NCBI GenBank assembly: GCA_934591815.1
Contig: CAKTPV010000005.1
Location: 1 to 64,000, forward strand
DNA length: 64,000 bases
Direction: 5' to 3'
Origin: an uncultured Oscillospiraceae bacterium
Lineage (GTDB): Bacteria > Bacillota > Clostridia > Oscillospirales > Oscillospiraceae
Shown here: piece after piece, positions 34,984 to 44,036 of the stretch
Numbering within the stretch: the first letter of the stretch is position 1
Layout of the letters: every line of letters begins with the position of its first letter
Notes under the pieces: model-generated
The model's database searches: none
What the model was told of the DNA's origin: nothing
Seen by the model: the letters and a program-made list of their open reading frames with translations, nothing else
Translations under genes and position numbers: made by a program

Positions 34984-35889
34984 TCACTCCTCCGTATACC
35001 CCTGACTGCGAATGAAGTTCGGGTTGTCCCGCCAGTTTTCCTTGACCTTTACCCATGTCTCCATGTACACCTTGGTGCCCATGAACTTTTCGATGTCCCG
35101 CCGGGCCTGCGAGCTGATGCGCTTGAGCATCTCGCCGCCCTTGCCGATGATGATGCCCTTGTGGCTGGCTTTTTCGCAGTAGATGGTCACATCCAGATCG
35201 ATGATGCCGCTGTCCACCCGCTCGGAGAACCGCGTCACCTCCACCGCCGTGCCGTGGGGGATCTCCTTGTCCAGACACCGCAGCATCTTCTCCCGCACGA
35301 TCTCGGCGCAGACCTGGCTGTCCGCCTGATCGGTGGTCATGCCGTCGGGGAACAGCTGCGGTCCCTCCTGCGCGTATTTTTCCAGCTGGTGCATCAGATC
35401 CTCCAGCCCGTCGCCCGTCCGGGCGGAGATGGGGATGATGGCGTCAAAGCCGTCATACGCCTCACTGTACGCGGCGATGACCTCCAGCAGCGCGTCCTTC
35501 TTCTCCACGGTGTCGATCTTATTGATGCACAGCACACAGGGCAGGTTTTCCTCCCGGATGCGCTGGAGCAGGATGCGCTCCGGCTCGCCCACATGGGCGA
35601 TGGGCTCCACCAGCAGCAGCGCGCACTCCACGCTGCTCAGGCTCTCCCGCACCACCTTGACCATGTAGTCCCCCAGACGGCTGCGGGGCTTGTGCAGGCC
35701 CGGCGTATCCAGCAGGACATACTGGGTATCGCCCCGGTTCACCACGCCGTAAATACGGTTGCGGGTGGTCTGGGGCTTGTCCGACACGATGGCGATCTTC
35801 TCGCCCACCAGTGCGTTGGTCAGGCTGGACTTGCCCACGTTGGGCCGTCCGCATACCGTGATCATCGCGGTTTTCGTAATGTGTTCCAT
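34984..35889 (-). CDS. era: GTPase Era
   Basis: A 301-residue GTPase assisting 16S rRNA maturation and 30S assembly. G1 is GRPNVGKS at 14-21, G3 DTPGLH and G4 NKID. The C-terminal KH domain has the GIIIGKGGEMLKRI motif that binds the 3' end of 16S rRNA. It follows ybeY by 42 bp, as in many bacteria. The next gene, yqzL, is displaced by the 460-bp insert. Confidence 0.97.
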   Translation of the reverse strand: MEHITKTAMITVCGRPNVGKSSLTNALVGEKIAIVSDKPQTTRNRIYGVVNRGDTQYVLLDTPGLHKPRSRLGDYMVKVVRESLSSVECALLLVEPIAHVGEPERILLQRIREENLPCVLCINKIDTVEKKDALLEVIAAYSEAYDGFDAIIPISARTGDGLEDLMHQLEKYAQEGPQLFPDGMTTDQADSQVCAEIVREKMLRCLDKEIPHGTAVEVTRFSERVDSGIIDLDVTIYCEKASHKGIIIGKGGEMLKRISSQARRDIEKFMGTKVYMETWVKVKENWRDNPNFIRSQGYTEE

Positions 35890-35931
35890 CAGGTGATCCT
35901 CAACTTTCTTTCATTTGAGCTTTTTGTATAT

Positions 35932-36423
35932 TTATTTCCGTTCAAGGCCCAGTGCGGCCATGATGGTCTCCTCACGCGCCCGCATCTGCGCCTTCTGCTG
36001 GCCCTCGTCCATGTGGTCGTAGCCCAGCAGGTGCAGCACAGAGTGGACAGCCAGATACGCCAGCTCCCGCCGGTTGCTGTGGCCGTACTCCTTGGCCTGC
36101 GCCTTCACCCGCTCCAGCGAGATGGCCATATCGCCCAGCGGCACATAGCCCGTCCCCGGATCGGCGTCCTGCTGCCCGGGCAGCTCACCGGGCGTCAGCT
36201 CGAACTCCGGAAAGCTCAGCACATCCGTGGGTCTGTCCACCTGCCGCATCTCGCGGTTCAATTCCTGTATGCCCGCGTCGCCGGTGACATATACATCCAC
36301 CTCGCAGGGCACGTCCACGCCCTGCTGGTCGAGGGCTGTGCGGATGACCTTCCGCAGGAAGCTCTTGGTGCCGTCGCTGACGCCGGGGACATCCGCCGTC
36401 ACCGGGATATAGTGTCGTTTCAT
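35932..36423 (-). CDS. ybeY: Endoribonuclease YbeY
   Basis: A 163-residue metal-dependent endoribonuclease for 16S rRNA 3' maturation and rRNA quality control. The zinc site H127-x3-H131-x5-H137 (HSVLHLLGYDH) is complete. Its ATG overlaps the phoH stop codon in ATGA, so translation is probably coupled. Length is normal. Confidence 0.95.
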   Translation of the reverse strand: MKRHYIPVTADVPGVSDGTKSFLRKVIRTALDQQGVDVPCEVDVYVTGDAGIQELNREMRQVDRPTDVLSFPEFELTPGELPGQQDADPGTGYVPLGDMAISLERVKAQAKEYGHSNRRELAYLAVHSVLHLLGYDHMDEGQQKAQMRAREETIMAALGLERK

Positions 36424-37376
36424 TTCTTTTTCTCCTCAAATTTCGCGTAGGCTTCGATGATGCGCTGCACCATCACATGGCGCACCACGTCCTCCTTGGT
36501 GAGCTTGCAGACCGCTACGCCCTCCACATCCCGCAGCACCTTCATGGCCTCCTTCAGGCCGCTGACCTTGTCGGCGGGCAGGTCGATCTGGGTCACGTCG
36601 CCGGTGATGACCACCTTGGAGCCGAAGCCCATACGGGTCAGGAACATCTTCATCTGCTCGCGGCTGGTGTTCTGCGCCTCGTCCAGAATGATAAAGCTGT
36701 CGTCCAGCGTCCGGCCACGCATATACGCCAGCGGCGCCACCTCAATGTTGCCCCGCTCCAGATACTTCTGATACGTCTCCGCGCCCAGCATATCGAACAG
36801 CGCGTCATACAGCGGCCGCAGGTAGGGGTCTACCTTGCTCTGTAGATCGCCGGGCAGGAAGCCCAGCCGCTCACCAGCCTCCACAGCGGGGCGGGTCAGG
36901 ATGATGCGGTTCACCTGCTTATCCCGGAAGGCGGCCACCGCCGCCGCCACCGCCAGATACGTCTTACCCGTACCGGCAGGCCCCACGCCGATGGTGACGG
37001 TCTGCTTCATAATGGCGTTGACGTACTCCTTCTGGCCGATGGTCTTGGGCTTTACGGGACGTCCCTTGCTGGTGATGCAGATAACGTCCTGCGTCAGCTC
37101 GCTGATGCGCTCGGCCTGTCCTGACCGCACAAGCCCCGTCACATAGCGCACGTGCTGATCGGAGATGCTCTCGCCCTTGTTGGACAGCGTCAGCAGCGCC
37201 TGCACCGCCTTGACCGCCAGCATCACATTCTCCGGCTCGCCGGATACCACGATCTCGCCGCCCCGGTTCACCACCTGTACCTGAAATTCCGTCTCCAGCA
37301 GGCGGATGTTCTCATCGAAGGAGCCGAACAGGTTGACGGCCTCCTCCATACGTTCAATGCTGATGCGTTGTTCCAT
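36420..37376 (-). CDS. phoH: PhoH-family ATPase
   Basis: A 318-residue PhoH/PhoL-type ATPase. An N-terminal KH-like region is followed by the P-loop GPAGTGKT at 132-139, the LTRPAVEAGERLGFLPGD block and DEAQNTSREQMKMFLTR. It is linked to RNA metabolism and usually encoded next to ybeY, as here. The ATG at 37376 has GGAGGT about 13 nt upstream, slightly distant. The HD hydrolase yqfF, found between phoH and ybeY in Bacillus, is missing. Confidence 0.94.
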   Translation of the reverse strand: MEQRISIERMEEAVNLFGSFDENIRLLETEFQVQVVNRGGEIVVSGEPENVMLAVKAVQALLTLSNKGESISDQHVRYVTGLVRSGQAERISELTQDVICITSKGRPVKPKTIGQKEYVNAIMKQTVTIGVGPAGTGKTYLAVAAAVAAFRDKQVNRIILTRPAVEAGERLGFLPGDLQSKVDPYLRPLYDALFDMLGAETYQKYLERGNIEVAPLAYMRGRTLDDSFIILDEAQNTSREQMKMFLTRMGFGSKVVITGDVTQIDLPADKVSGLKEAMKVLRDVEGVAVCKLTKEDVVRHVMVQRIIEAYAKFEEKKK

Positions 37377-37386
37377 ATTTGGGTCT

Positions 37387-38586
37387 TTACCTCCCCATAT
37401 CCTGTATATCCAGCGGCGATGATACGCCGATCTGTTCCTCACACTCCGCGTGGAGCGTCACCACCAGCCGCGTCCCCTGCCGCACCGCGTCAAAGCGGTG
37501 GTGCAGCAGGCTTCCGTCCCGCTGCGCCAGCGCCGTGCGGAGCTGCGCCATAAGCTGCGCCTCTCCCTCCGCCCGGGCCTCCTCCGGTGAACGCTCCGCT
37601 TCCCCGGCGGCATAGCGCACGGTGCGCTCTGTCACCAGCGTCACCGGCAGCGTCAGGCCAAAGGGCAGCCGTGCCTGATGGTACAGGGTCATTTTATCAC
37701 AATCGGGGCCGGTCATGCTACCCTTTCCGTAGATTTTTATGCGGTTTCTGCCCACATCCACCGCCAGACGGGTGACAGCCCCTGTCTCCTGCCCCTTTTC
37801 CCGCACCGTCAGCGGCACGGACACCGACAGCTCATACCACGTCCGCGCCCACACCTGCCCCATACCATGAAGCAGCCGGTAGCCCCGCCGGTCGGAGTCC
37901 ACCACGCCGGAGATCAGCACCTGCCCCGCCGTGACGGTGCTGCCCGCCATGACCTGCGCCTCCCCGTCCAGCGCCTGCACACTGGTGACAAGGCCATCCC
38001 GGGCGGCCACCACATTGGTGATCTCCCCGTCGGTGTAGAGATGTGGCGGGCGCTGGCGCTCCACCACCTGCACGTGGGCGGTGCAGCCCCGCATATTCAC
38101 CGTCAGCCACACCACGTCCGGCAGCTCCAGCAGCACATGGTTGCGCAGCTCCTCCTGCCGGATGCGGCTCCGCGCCCCCAGCGCCACGCCGTATTTTTCC
38201 AGTGTCCGCAGGATCGTCTCCGTTGGCACGGTGTCGTTGCCCGTCACCTGAAAGGCCCAGATATGGGTACTGCCCAGCGCCATCACCAACACCAGCAGCC
38301 CTGCCGCCGCCAGCAGCACATACCGCCGCCTGTACTGCCGCCACACCTCCGGTGCGCCCTTCGTCCGCACCACGGTGAGCACCGCGTCCGTCTGCGTCAG
38401 CACCTGCCGCAGACGGGGCAGCTCGGCACGGTCGATGGTCGCCCGCAGCCGCAGCTCCGACAGCCACGTCAAGCCCCAGAACGGGATGCCGTGGGCAGCG
38501 CAGAGGTTCAGCACCCGCTCCGGCGCGGCGCTCTCCACCTCCACCGTCACCTGCCCCCGCAGGTAATTCAGCACCTTCCGATACAT
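37387..38586 (-). CDS. yqfD: Sporulation protein YqfD
   Basis: A 399-residue membrane protein of the YqfD family, made in the mother cell in Bacillus and needed for spore development. It has one clear hydrophobic helix at about 90-108 and an extracytoplasmic remainder. Landmarks include GIPFWGLTWLSELRLRA near the N-terminus and IWAFQVTGNDTVPTETILRTLEKYGV after the helix. GAGGGG precedes the ATG. It lies between yqfC and phoH in the standard order. Confidence 0.92.
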   Translation of the reverse strand: MYRKVLNYLRGQVTVEVESAAPERVLNLCAAHGIPFWGLTWLSELRLRATIDRAELPRLRQVLTQTDAVLTVVRTKGAPEVWRQYRRRYVLLAAAGLLVLVMALGSTHIWAFQVTGNDTVPTETILRTLEKYGVALGARSRIRQEELRNHVLLELPDVVWLTVNMRGCTAHVQVVERQRPPHLYTDGEITNVVAARDGLVTSVQALDGEAQVMAGSTVTAGQVLISGVVDSDRRGYRLLHGMGQVWARTWYELSVSVPLTVREKGQETGAVTRLAVDVGRNRIKIYGKGSMTGPDCDKMTLYHQARLPFGLTLPVTLVTERTVRYAAGEAERSPEEARAEGEAQLMAQLRTALAQRDGSLLHHRFDAVRQGTRLVVTLHAECEEQIGVSSPLDIQDMGR

Positions 38587-38595
38587 GGCCGCCCC

Positions 38596-38883
38596 TCACT
38601 CCACCAGCTCCACACTGCGGATGGTGCCGTTGATGCGCAGCTCCTCATCGGTCATCACCGCCAGCTCCAGCCCCTCGCCCCGCACCCGTACCACCACCGT
38701 TCCGGCGTTGATGTCCACCGCCTCGGTGCTGTACGCCAGCACGCCGCGGTGCCGGTCGATGTACAGGGAGCGGTTACCCAGCAGCTCCATGCGCGCCACG
38801 CCGGACGCCAGATTCACCGGCAGATCCAGCCGGTCCATGGCCTGCTGGCTGACCTGCGACCATTTTTTTGACAGCTTCGCCAT
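38596..38883 (-). CDS. yqfC: Sporulation protein YqfC
   Basis: A 95-residue protein of the YqfC/YabP family. MDRLDLPVNLASGVARMELLGNRSLYIDRHRGVL matches the domain start in pieces (LPVNLASG; IDRHRGVL). It is the first gene of yqfC-yqfD-phoH-ybeY-era. The ATG at 38883 follows GGAGGTG. A CATAGGCT -10-like element at plus 38918-38925 suggests sporulation-specific expression. Confidence 0.92.
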   Translation of the reverse strand: MAKLSKKWSQVSQQAMDRLDLPVNLASGVARMELLGNRSLYIDRHRGVLAYSTEAVDINAGTVVVRVRGEGLELAVMTDEELRINGTIRSVELVE

Positions 38884-38917
38884 ATACGCACCTCCGATGC
38901 CCCTACGCGGGTAAAAA

Positions 38918-38986
38918 AGCCTATGCGTCCGGGGCGGGAAACTTGCCTGTCCCCACGCATATCCGGCGGGGAAGGACGCATAGGCT
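38918..38986. promoter_or_regulatory. 13-bp inverted repeat with mirrored sporulation-type -10 elements
   Basis: AGCCTATGCGTCC (38918-38930) and GGACGCATAGGCT (38974-38986) are perfect complements between divergent yqfC and ylbJ. Each arm reads CATAGGCT toward its gene, fitting the CATANNNT -10 of mother-cell sigma factors. -35-like GCAAGTT (yqfC, 14-bp spacer) and GCATATC (ylbJ, 15-bp spacer) match five and six of seven sigma-E positions. The ylbJ copy lies only 10 nt from its ATG, so that side is doubtful. Confidence 0.45.
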
Positions 38987-38996
38987 GACAGCGGTG

Positions 38997-39932
38997 ATGT
39001 GCTTGAAAAAATGGCTATTTCCGGCGGCAGCCGCCTGCTCCGGCGCACTGGCACTGCTGCTGTTGACCTGCGGAGACACGGCGGCGCAGGGAGTGCGGGA
39101 CGGGATATCCCTCTGCCTCGCCTCCGTCATACCGGCGCTGTTCCCCTTCTTCGTGGCGGCACAGCTTCTCACGTCGCTGGGCGCGGCGGAGGCGCTGGGC
39201 CGGACGGCAGGCCCGCTGTTCCGGCGGCTGTTCGGCATCGACGGCGCCGGCGCCGCCGCGTTTCTGCTGGGACTGATCGGCGGGTATCCCGTAGGAGCAA
39301 AAGCCACGGGAAGCCTCGTGCGGCAGGGGCTCCTCTCTCCGGAGGACGGCGCACGGCTGCTGACCTTCTGCAACAACGCCGGGCCGGCGTTCATTCTGGG
39401 CATCGCGGGACGCGGTGTGTTTCACAGCCCCCGGGCAGGGGCATGGCTATATCTCCTCCACGCCGCCTCCGCCACGGCGGTGGGGTTGCTCCTGTGCCGC
39501 GCCGGTAGGACGAAGCCGCCTGCCGTCCCCTGTACTGCCCCGACCGTGCCGACAAAAAAGCCGCCCGCCTCCCTCGCCGCCGCGTTCATTGAGGCGGTGC
39601 AGAGCGGAGTGCGGGCCATGGCAGGCGTATGCGGCTTCGTCATCTTCTTTCTGGTGCTGCTGCGTCTGGCGGAGAGGTCTCTCGGTTCGCTGCCATCGGC
39701 AGCGGCGGGCTTTTTGGAGCTGACCAACGGCATTTTGCGCCTGACACCGAATCGGCGCGGCTTCATCACGGCGGCGGGGCTGCTGGGCTGGGGCGGGCTC
39801 AGCGTACACGGCCAGACGGCGGCGGTGCTGGGCGGCTCCGGCATCTCCCTGCGGCGGTATCTGCCCGCCAAGGCCTTGCAGGGTGCTTTATCGGCGGTAC
39901 TGGCTGCCGCCGTGTGGCGCTGGGTGCTGTGA
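38997..39932 (+). CDS. ylbJ: Sporulation integral membrane protein YlbJ-like
   Basis: A 311-residue polytopic protein with nucleoside-recognition (Gate) domains, similar to YlbJ, a mother-cell membrane protein involved in Bacillus spore cortex formation. Conserved parts include VIPALFPFFVAAQLL, GLIGGYPVGAKATGSL, TFCNNAGPAFILGI and GLLGWGGLSVHGQTAAVL. It is shorter than the roughly 400-residue Bacillus protein. The ATG at 38997 has no good ribosome site, so the start is uncertain. It diverges from yqfC. Confidence 0.87.
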   Translation: MCLKKWLFPAAAACSGALALLLLTCGDTAAQGVRDGISLCLASVIPALFPFFVAAQLLTSLGAAEALGRTAGPLFRRLFGIDGAGAAAFLLGLIGGYPVGAKATGSLVRQGLLSPEDGARLLTFCNNAGPAFILGIAGRGVFHSPRAGAWLYLLHAASATAVGLLLCRAGRTKPPAVPCTAPTVPTKKPPASLAAAFIEAVQSGVRAMAGVCGFVIFFLVLLRLAERSLGSLPSAAAGFLELTNGILRLTPNRRGFITAAGLLGWGGLSVHGQTAAVLGGSGISLRRYLPAKALQGALSAVLAAAVWRWVL

Positions 39933-39961
39933 AGCACCCGGACACCTCTCCCCACGCATAA

Positions 39962-39990
39962 AAAAAGAGACGGCTGCGCCGTCTCTTTTT
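39962..39990. terminator. Bidirectional terminator
   Basis: AAAAAGAGACGGC/GCCGTCTCTTTTT with a 3-nt loop lies between convergent ylbJ and the nucleoside permease gene. Confidence 0.9.
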
Positions 39991-40018
39991 TATGTGTGCA
40001 GCTTTTCGCAAATGCGTC

Positions 40019-41050
40019 TCAGCGCTGGCCCTTGTCGTAGGGGATACCCTCTGCCTTGGGGGCGCGGGACTTCTTGGACGTAAACGCCAGCACCACCAGC
40101 GTGATGATGTAGGGCAGCATCCGGTAGAGGTGGGAGCTGATGCCGATCTCCGCCAGCCAGTACACACCGTCTCCGTTGATGTCGAGACTGGAATACGCCG
40201 CGGCGATGCACTTGAAGAGTCCGAACAGCAGGGAGGCTCCCGCGATGTTCAGCGGCTTCCAGTTACCGAAGATCATCACCGCCAACGCCAGAAAGCCGAA
40301 GCCCGCCACGTCGCCGTTGGAGGAGCAGTTGGCCGTGGTCAGTGCGTACACAAAGCCGCCCATGCCCGCCAGCGCGCCGGAGATCGTGGTGCCGGCATAG
40401 CGCATTTTGTAGACATTGATGCCCAGCGAGTCCGCCGCCTGCGGATTTTCACCGCACGCCCGCAGCCGCAGGCCGAAGCGGGTCTTGTAGAGCAGGATGG
40501 ACAGCACCACAAAGATGATGATGCAGATGTATGTCGCCAAATACACCTTGTGCAGCAGGGTGGTGCCCAAAAAGCCCAGATCGTCCGTCTTGGCGAAGCC
40601 CAGAGTGGTCTTTTTGATCATGAACCAGCTGGCGGCGTCACCGGTGGCCATCTGCAGGGTGTTCTGGTTGGCAATGATGCGGATGAGGAACAGCACCAGA
40701 GCCGGGGCCATCAGGTTCAGCGCCGTACCGCCGATGGTCTGGTCGGCGCGCAGGTTCACGGAGGCGAAGCTCAGAAGCAGAGAGAACAGCGCGCCGAACA
40801 GGGCTGCCGCCAGCATCGCCAGCAGCTCAAACCCCTGCAGCGCCACCCAGTCGCCCGCCGCCTTCGCCGCGTCGAACACATGGGCCTGCTGCATCAGCCG
40901 CACGAACAGTACGCCGATAAAGGCACCGAAAATCATAATACCTTCCAGCGCCAGGTTGATGATACCGCTGCGCTCGGCAAACACGCCGGCCAGCGCCACG
41001 ATCATCAGCGGGACAGCATAGATAAAGGTCTGTTGGATCAGAAATGTCAT
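40019..41050 (-). CDS. Nucleoside ABC transporter permease (NupQ-like)
   Basis: A 343-residue permease of the branched-chain/BMP class with about eight to ten hydrophobic helices. The ERSGIINLALEGIMIFGAF segment near the N-terminus and RACGENPQAADSLGINVYKMRY mark the NupQ-type partner. It would form the membrane channel with the adjacent permease. It overlaps that gene by 4 nt and is the last gene of the transporter operon. Confidence 0.92.
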   Translation of the reverse strand: MTFLIQQTFIYAVPLMIVALAGVFAERSGIINLALEGIMIFGAFIGVLFVRLMQQAHVFDAAKAAGDWVALQGFELLAMLAAALFGALFSLLLSFASVNLRADQTIGGTALNLMAPALVLFLIRIIANQNTLQMATGDAASWFMIKKTTLGFAKTDDLGFLGTTLLHKVYLATYICIIIFVVLSILLYKTRFGLRLRACGENPQAADSLGINVYKMRYAGTTISGALAGMGGFVYALTTANCSSNGDVAGFGFLALAVMIFGNWKPLNIAGASLLFGLFKCIAAAYSSLDINGDGVYWLAEIGISSHLYRMLPYIITLVVLAFTSKKSRAPKAEGIPYDKGQR

Positions 41051-42306
41051 GCCCGCTCTCCTCCTTCCTGATTTTGCGCCGGTGTATCAGGCGGCTGCGC
41101 CGCCGCTTCCGCAGGTGCGGGCACCGCGGCAGGCTCCGCTGTCTTGCGCTTCTTACGGCCGGTCAGCCACATACGGATGACCAGCGAGAAGGCGGAGAGA
41201 TACACGATCACGGAGATGATCACGTTGGTGATGTACTCGTTATAGGCGGTGAGGTTCGTCAGCTGCATACCGACGATATCCAGCATCGCCATGAAGATAC
41301 CGGTGAAAACGACAGCGATGGGGTTGTTCACCGCCAGCAGCGCCACGGGGATGCCGTTGAAGCCCACGCCGGGGAGAGACTGATAGGTGCTCCAATAGAA
41401 CTCGGTGTTGCCGCTGAGCCAATAGAGCGCCGCGCCGGTACCCGCCAGCGCGCCGGCGATAGCCATGGACAGCACGATGTTGCGCTTATCGGAGATACCG
41501 GCATAACGGGCGGCGTGGCGGTTGGAGCCGCAGGCCTTCAACTCATAGCCGAAGGTGGTTTTCTCCATGATAATGTAAACCACGACAGCCAGCAGGATCG
41601 CCACTAAGATACCGCCATTGACCTGAGAGCCGGGGAAGATCTTATCAAGCCCCAGCTTGGGGGTGGCCACGCCGTTGAAGGTGGTTTTGTAGATGTAGCC
41701 GGACTTGGTGTTTTCCACCATGTTTTTGAAATTGCTGATGTCGAACATCCACGTCACGAGGTTGGCGGCGATCCAGTTGGTCATGATGCACGCCAGCACC
41801 TCATTGATGTTCAAAAGTGCCTTCAAAAGGCCGGGGATCGCGCCCCACAGGGCGCCGGCCAGCATACCGCCCAGAAACGCCAGCACCCAGATAAGTCCCG
41901 CGGGAACGGCGCTGGAGGGGATGCCAAGGGCGATATACAGCGTCGCCAGCGTACCCATCAGGTACTGACCCGGTGCGCCGATGTTGAAAAGTCCCGTCTT
42001 AAAGGCGACGGCCACGGAAAGGCCGGTCATGATCAGCGGCATGGCACGGAAGAGCATATTGCCGATGTTCTGGGCATTGAAGCCCCAGCTCAAGGCGCCG
42101 GTGGCGTCGCGGCCGGTGTTCAGGATACCGGCGAAGATCAGCCGGATACCGTCCCAGATGCCGCTGCCGGAGATCTTGCTGTTAAAGGCGCCGACGACGA
42201 TCACCACGATGCCGCCGACCAGCAGTCCCGCCAGAATGGAGATCAGCGAGGAGATGACCTTCTTGGTGCCTTCCTTGGCGTAGAGGGCGGAGAATTTTTC
42301 TTTCAT
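41047..42306 (-). CDS. Nucleoside ABC transporter permease (NupP-like)
   Basis: A 419-residue permease of the same class. FKTGLFNIGAPGQYLMG and GSNRHAARYAGISDKRN are the conserved blocks. An Ala/Pro-rich cytoplasmic tail of about 35 residues (AEPAAVPAPAEAAA) ends the protein. It overlaps the ATPase gene by 4 nt on one side and the second permease by 4 nt on the other. Confidence 0.92.
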   Translation of the reverse strand: MKEKFSALYAKEGTKKVISSLISILAGLLVGGIVVIVVGAFNSKISGSGIWDGIRLIFAGILNTGRDATGALSWGFNAQNIGNMLFRAMPLIMTGLSVAVAFKTGLFNIGAPGQYLMGTLATLYIALGIPSSAVPAGLIWVLAFLGGMLAGALWGAIPGLLKALLNINEVLACIMTNWIAANLVTWMFDISNFKNMVENTKSGYIYKTTFNGVATPKLGLDKIFPGSQVNGGILVAILLAVVVYIIMEKTTFGYELKACGSNRHAARYAGISDKRNIVLSMAIAGALAGTGAALYWLSGNTEFYWSTYQSLPGVGFNGIPVALLAVNNPIAVVFTGIFMAMLDIVGMQLTNLTAYNEYITNVIISVIVYLSAFSLVIRMWLTGRKKRKTAEPAAVPAPAEAAAQPPDTPAQNQEGGERA

Positions 42307-43847
42307 ACCGTTTCACCTGCTTTCTGCGCCCGCTTGGCGCCGGCCATATACAGGCCCAGCTCCTGCACGGTGATCTGCTTGGGATCAAATTCGCCCACGA
42401 TCTCTCCCTCGTAGACCACAAGGATGCGGTCGGAGAGGCTCATGACCTCATCCAGCTCCAGCGATACCAGCAGCACCGCCTTGCCGCGGTCACGTTCCGC
42501 TACCAGCTGGCCATGGATGTATTCGATCGCGCCGACGTCCAGACCGCGGGTGGGCTGTACCGCCACGATCAGGTCCTTGTCCCGGTCGATCTCCCGGGCG
42601 ATGATGGCTTTCTGCTGGTTGCCGCCGGACATACTGCGGGCAATGGTCACAGGACCCTGACCGCTGCGGACGTCGTACTGCTCAATAAGCTTTTCGCTGT
42701 ACGCGCGCACAGCGTCGCGGCGGATGAAGCCGTGGTTCTGGAATTGCGGCTCCTGGAAGCGCTGGAGCACCAGATTCTCCTCCAGCGTAAAGTCCAGGAT
42801 CAGGCCGTGCTTATGGCGATCCTCCGGGATGTGGCTCATATCGGCGCCGCGCTGGCGGATAGAGGCGTGGGAGATGTCTCTTCCGCAGAGGGTGATCTTG
42901 CCGGTGGAGCGGTCAAGACCGGTCAGCCCATGCACCAGCTCCGTCTGGCCGTTGCCGTCGATACCGGCGATGCAGACGATCTCCCCGGCGCGGACGGTGA
43001 AGCTCACATGGTTCACGGCGTTGCGCTTGTGGTTGTGGGATGCCACGCACAGATCCTCCACCTCCAGCACGGCTTCGCCGGGCTGGGCGGGCTTTTTGAC
43101 GACCTCCAGCTGCACGGGACGCCCCACCATCATGTTGGAGAGCTCCTGCTTGTTGGTATCGCAGGTGTTGACGGTACCCACATAGCGGCCCTTGCGCAGC
43201 ACGGTAACGCGGTCGGAGACCTCCATGATCTCGTTGAGCTTGTGGGAGATAAAGAGGATGCTCTTGCCCTCCGCCGCCAGATTCTTCATGATCTGCATCA
43301 GTTCGTCGATCTCCTGCGGCGTCAAAACGGCGGTAGGTTCGTCGAAGATCAGTATCTCATTGTCGCGGTAGAGCATTTTCAGGATCTCCACACGCTGCTG
43401 CATACCCACGGTGATGTCCTCGACAAGGGCATCGGGGTCGACCTGCAAGCCGTATTTCTCGCTGAGCGCCAGTACCTTTGCGCGGGCCGCCTTTTTTTGG
43501 ATAAAGCCCATCTTCGTGGTCTCCGCGCCCAGAATGATGTTGTCCAGCACCGTGAACACGTCCACCAGCTTGAAATGCTGATGAACCATGCCAATGCCAA
43601 GAGACGTCGCTACATTGGGGTCGGTGATCTCCACTTTTTTGCCGTCCTTGCGGATCTCGCCGGCCTCCGGTTGATACAGGCCAAAGAGCACCGACATCAG
43701 CGTGGATTTTCCCGCACCGTTTTCGCCCAAAAGCGCGTGGATCTCACCGCGCCTGAGCTGCAGCGTAATGTCGTCATTGGCCTTGATGCCGGGAAACTCC
43801 TTGGTGATGTGAAGCATCTCGATCACATACTGGGGAGTATTGTCCAT
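42303..43847 (-). CDS. Nucleoside ABC transporter ATP-binding protein (two ABC domains)
   Basis: A 514-residue ATPase with two fused nucleotide-binding domains, as in NupO/BMP systems. The first has GENGAGKST and [11 protein letters not shown]; the second has the Walker-A-like GIDGNGQTE, the signature SGGNQQK and [11 protein letters not shown]. The start is the ATG at 43847; longer frames lack a ribosome site. It has its own promoter upstream, separating it from the binding-protein gene. Confidence 0.94.
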   Translation of the reverse strand: MDNTPQYVIEMLHITKEFPGIKANDDITLQLRRGEIHALLGENGAGKSTLMSVLFGLYQPEAGEIRKDGKKVEITDPNVATSLGIGMVHQHFKLVDVFTVLDNIILGAETTKMGFIQKKAARAKVLALSEKYGLQVDPDALVEDITVGMQQRVEILKMLYRDNEILIFDEPTAVLTPQEIDELMQIMKNLAAEGKSILFISHKLNEIMEVSDRVTVLRKGRYVGTVNTCDTNKQELSNMMVGRPVQLEVVKKPAQPGEAVLEVEDLCVASHNHKRNAVNHVSFTVRAGEIVCIAGIDGNGQTELVHGLTGLDRSTGKITLCGRDISHASIRQRGADMSHIPEDRHKHGLILDFTLEENLVLQRFQEPQFQNHGFIRRDAVRAYSEKLIEQYDVRSGQGPVTIARSMSGGNQQKAIIAREIDRDKDLIVAVQPTRGLDVGAIEYIHGQLVAERDRGKAVLLVSLELDEVMSLSDRILVVYEGEIVGEFDPKQITVQELGLYMAGAKRAQKAGETV

Positions 43848-43915
43848 GCCGCCACCTGCTTTCTGTAAGTTAGTTCTGCTCCCCCTGTTGGCTAAGGGAC
43901 ACAATAAATATCTGT

Positions 43916-43944
43916 ATTATAAAGGATAGCGCGGAGAATTGCAA
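43916..43944 (-). promoter_or_regulatory. Internal promoter of the ATPase-permease genes
   Basis: TTGCAA (plus 43939-43944), a 17-bp spacer and a perfect TATAAT (plus 43916-43921). Confidence 0.75.
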
Positions 43945-43990
43945 GAAAACCACCTCGGTCTCATGCAAAAAAGAAAAATTTGTGCAAGAA

Positions 43991-44017
43991 AAAGAGACGC
44001 CCTATGGGCGTCTCTTT
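43991..44017 (-). terminator. Terminator after the nucleoside-binding lipoprotein
   Basis: AAAGAGACGCCC/GGGCGTCTCTTT with a 3-nt loop and a T run on the minus strand lies between the binding protein and the ATPase genes. Confidence 0.85.
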
Positions 44018-44036
44018 CTATGTAGCAAGGCTGAAA

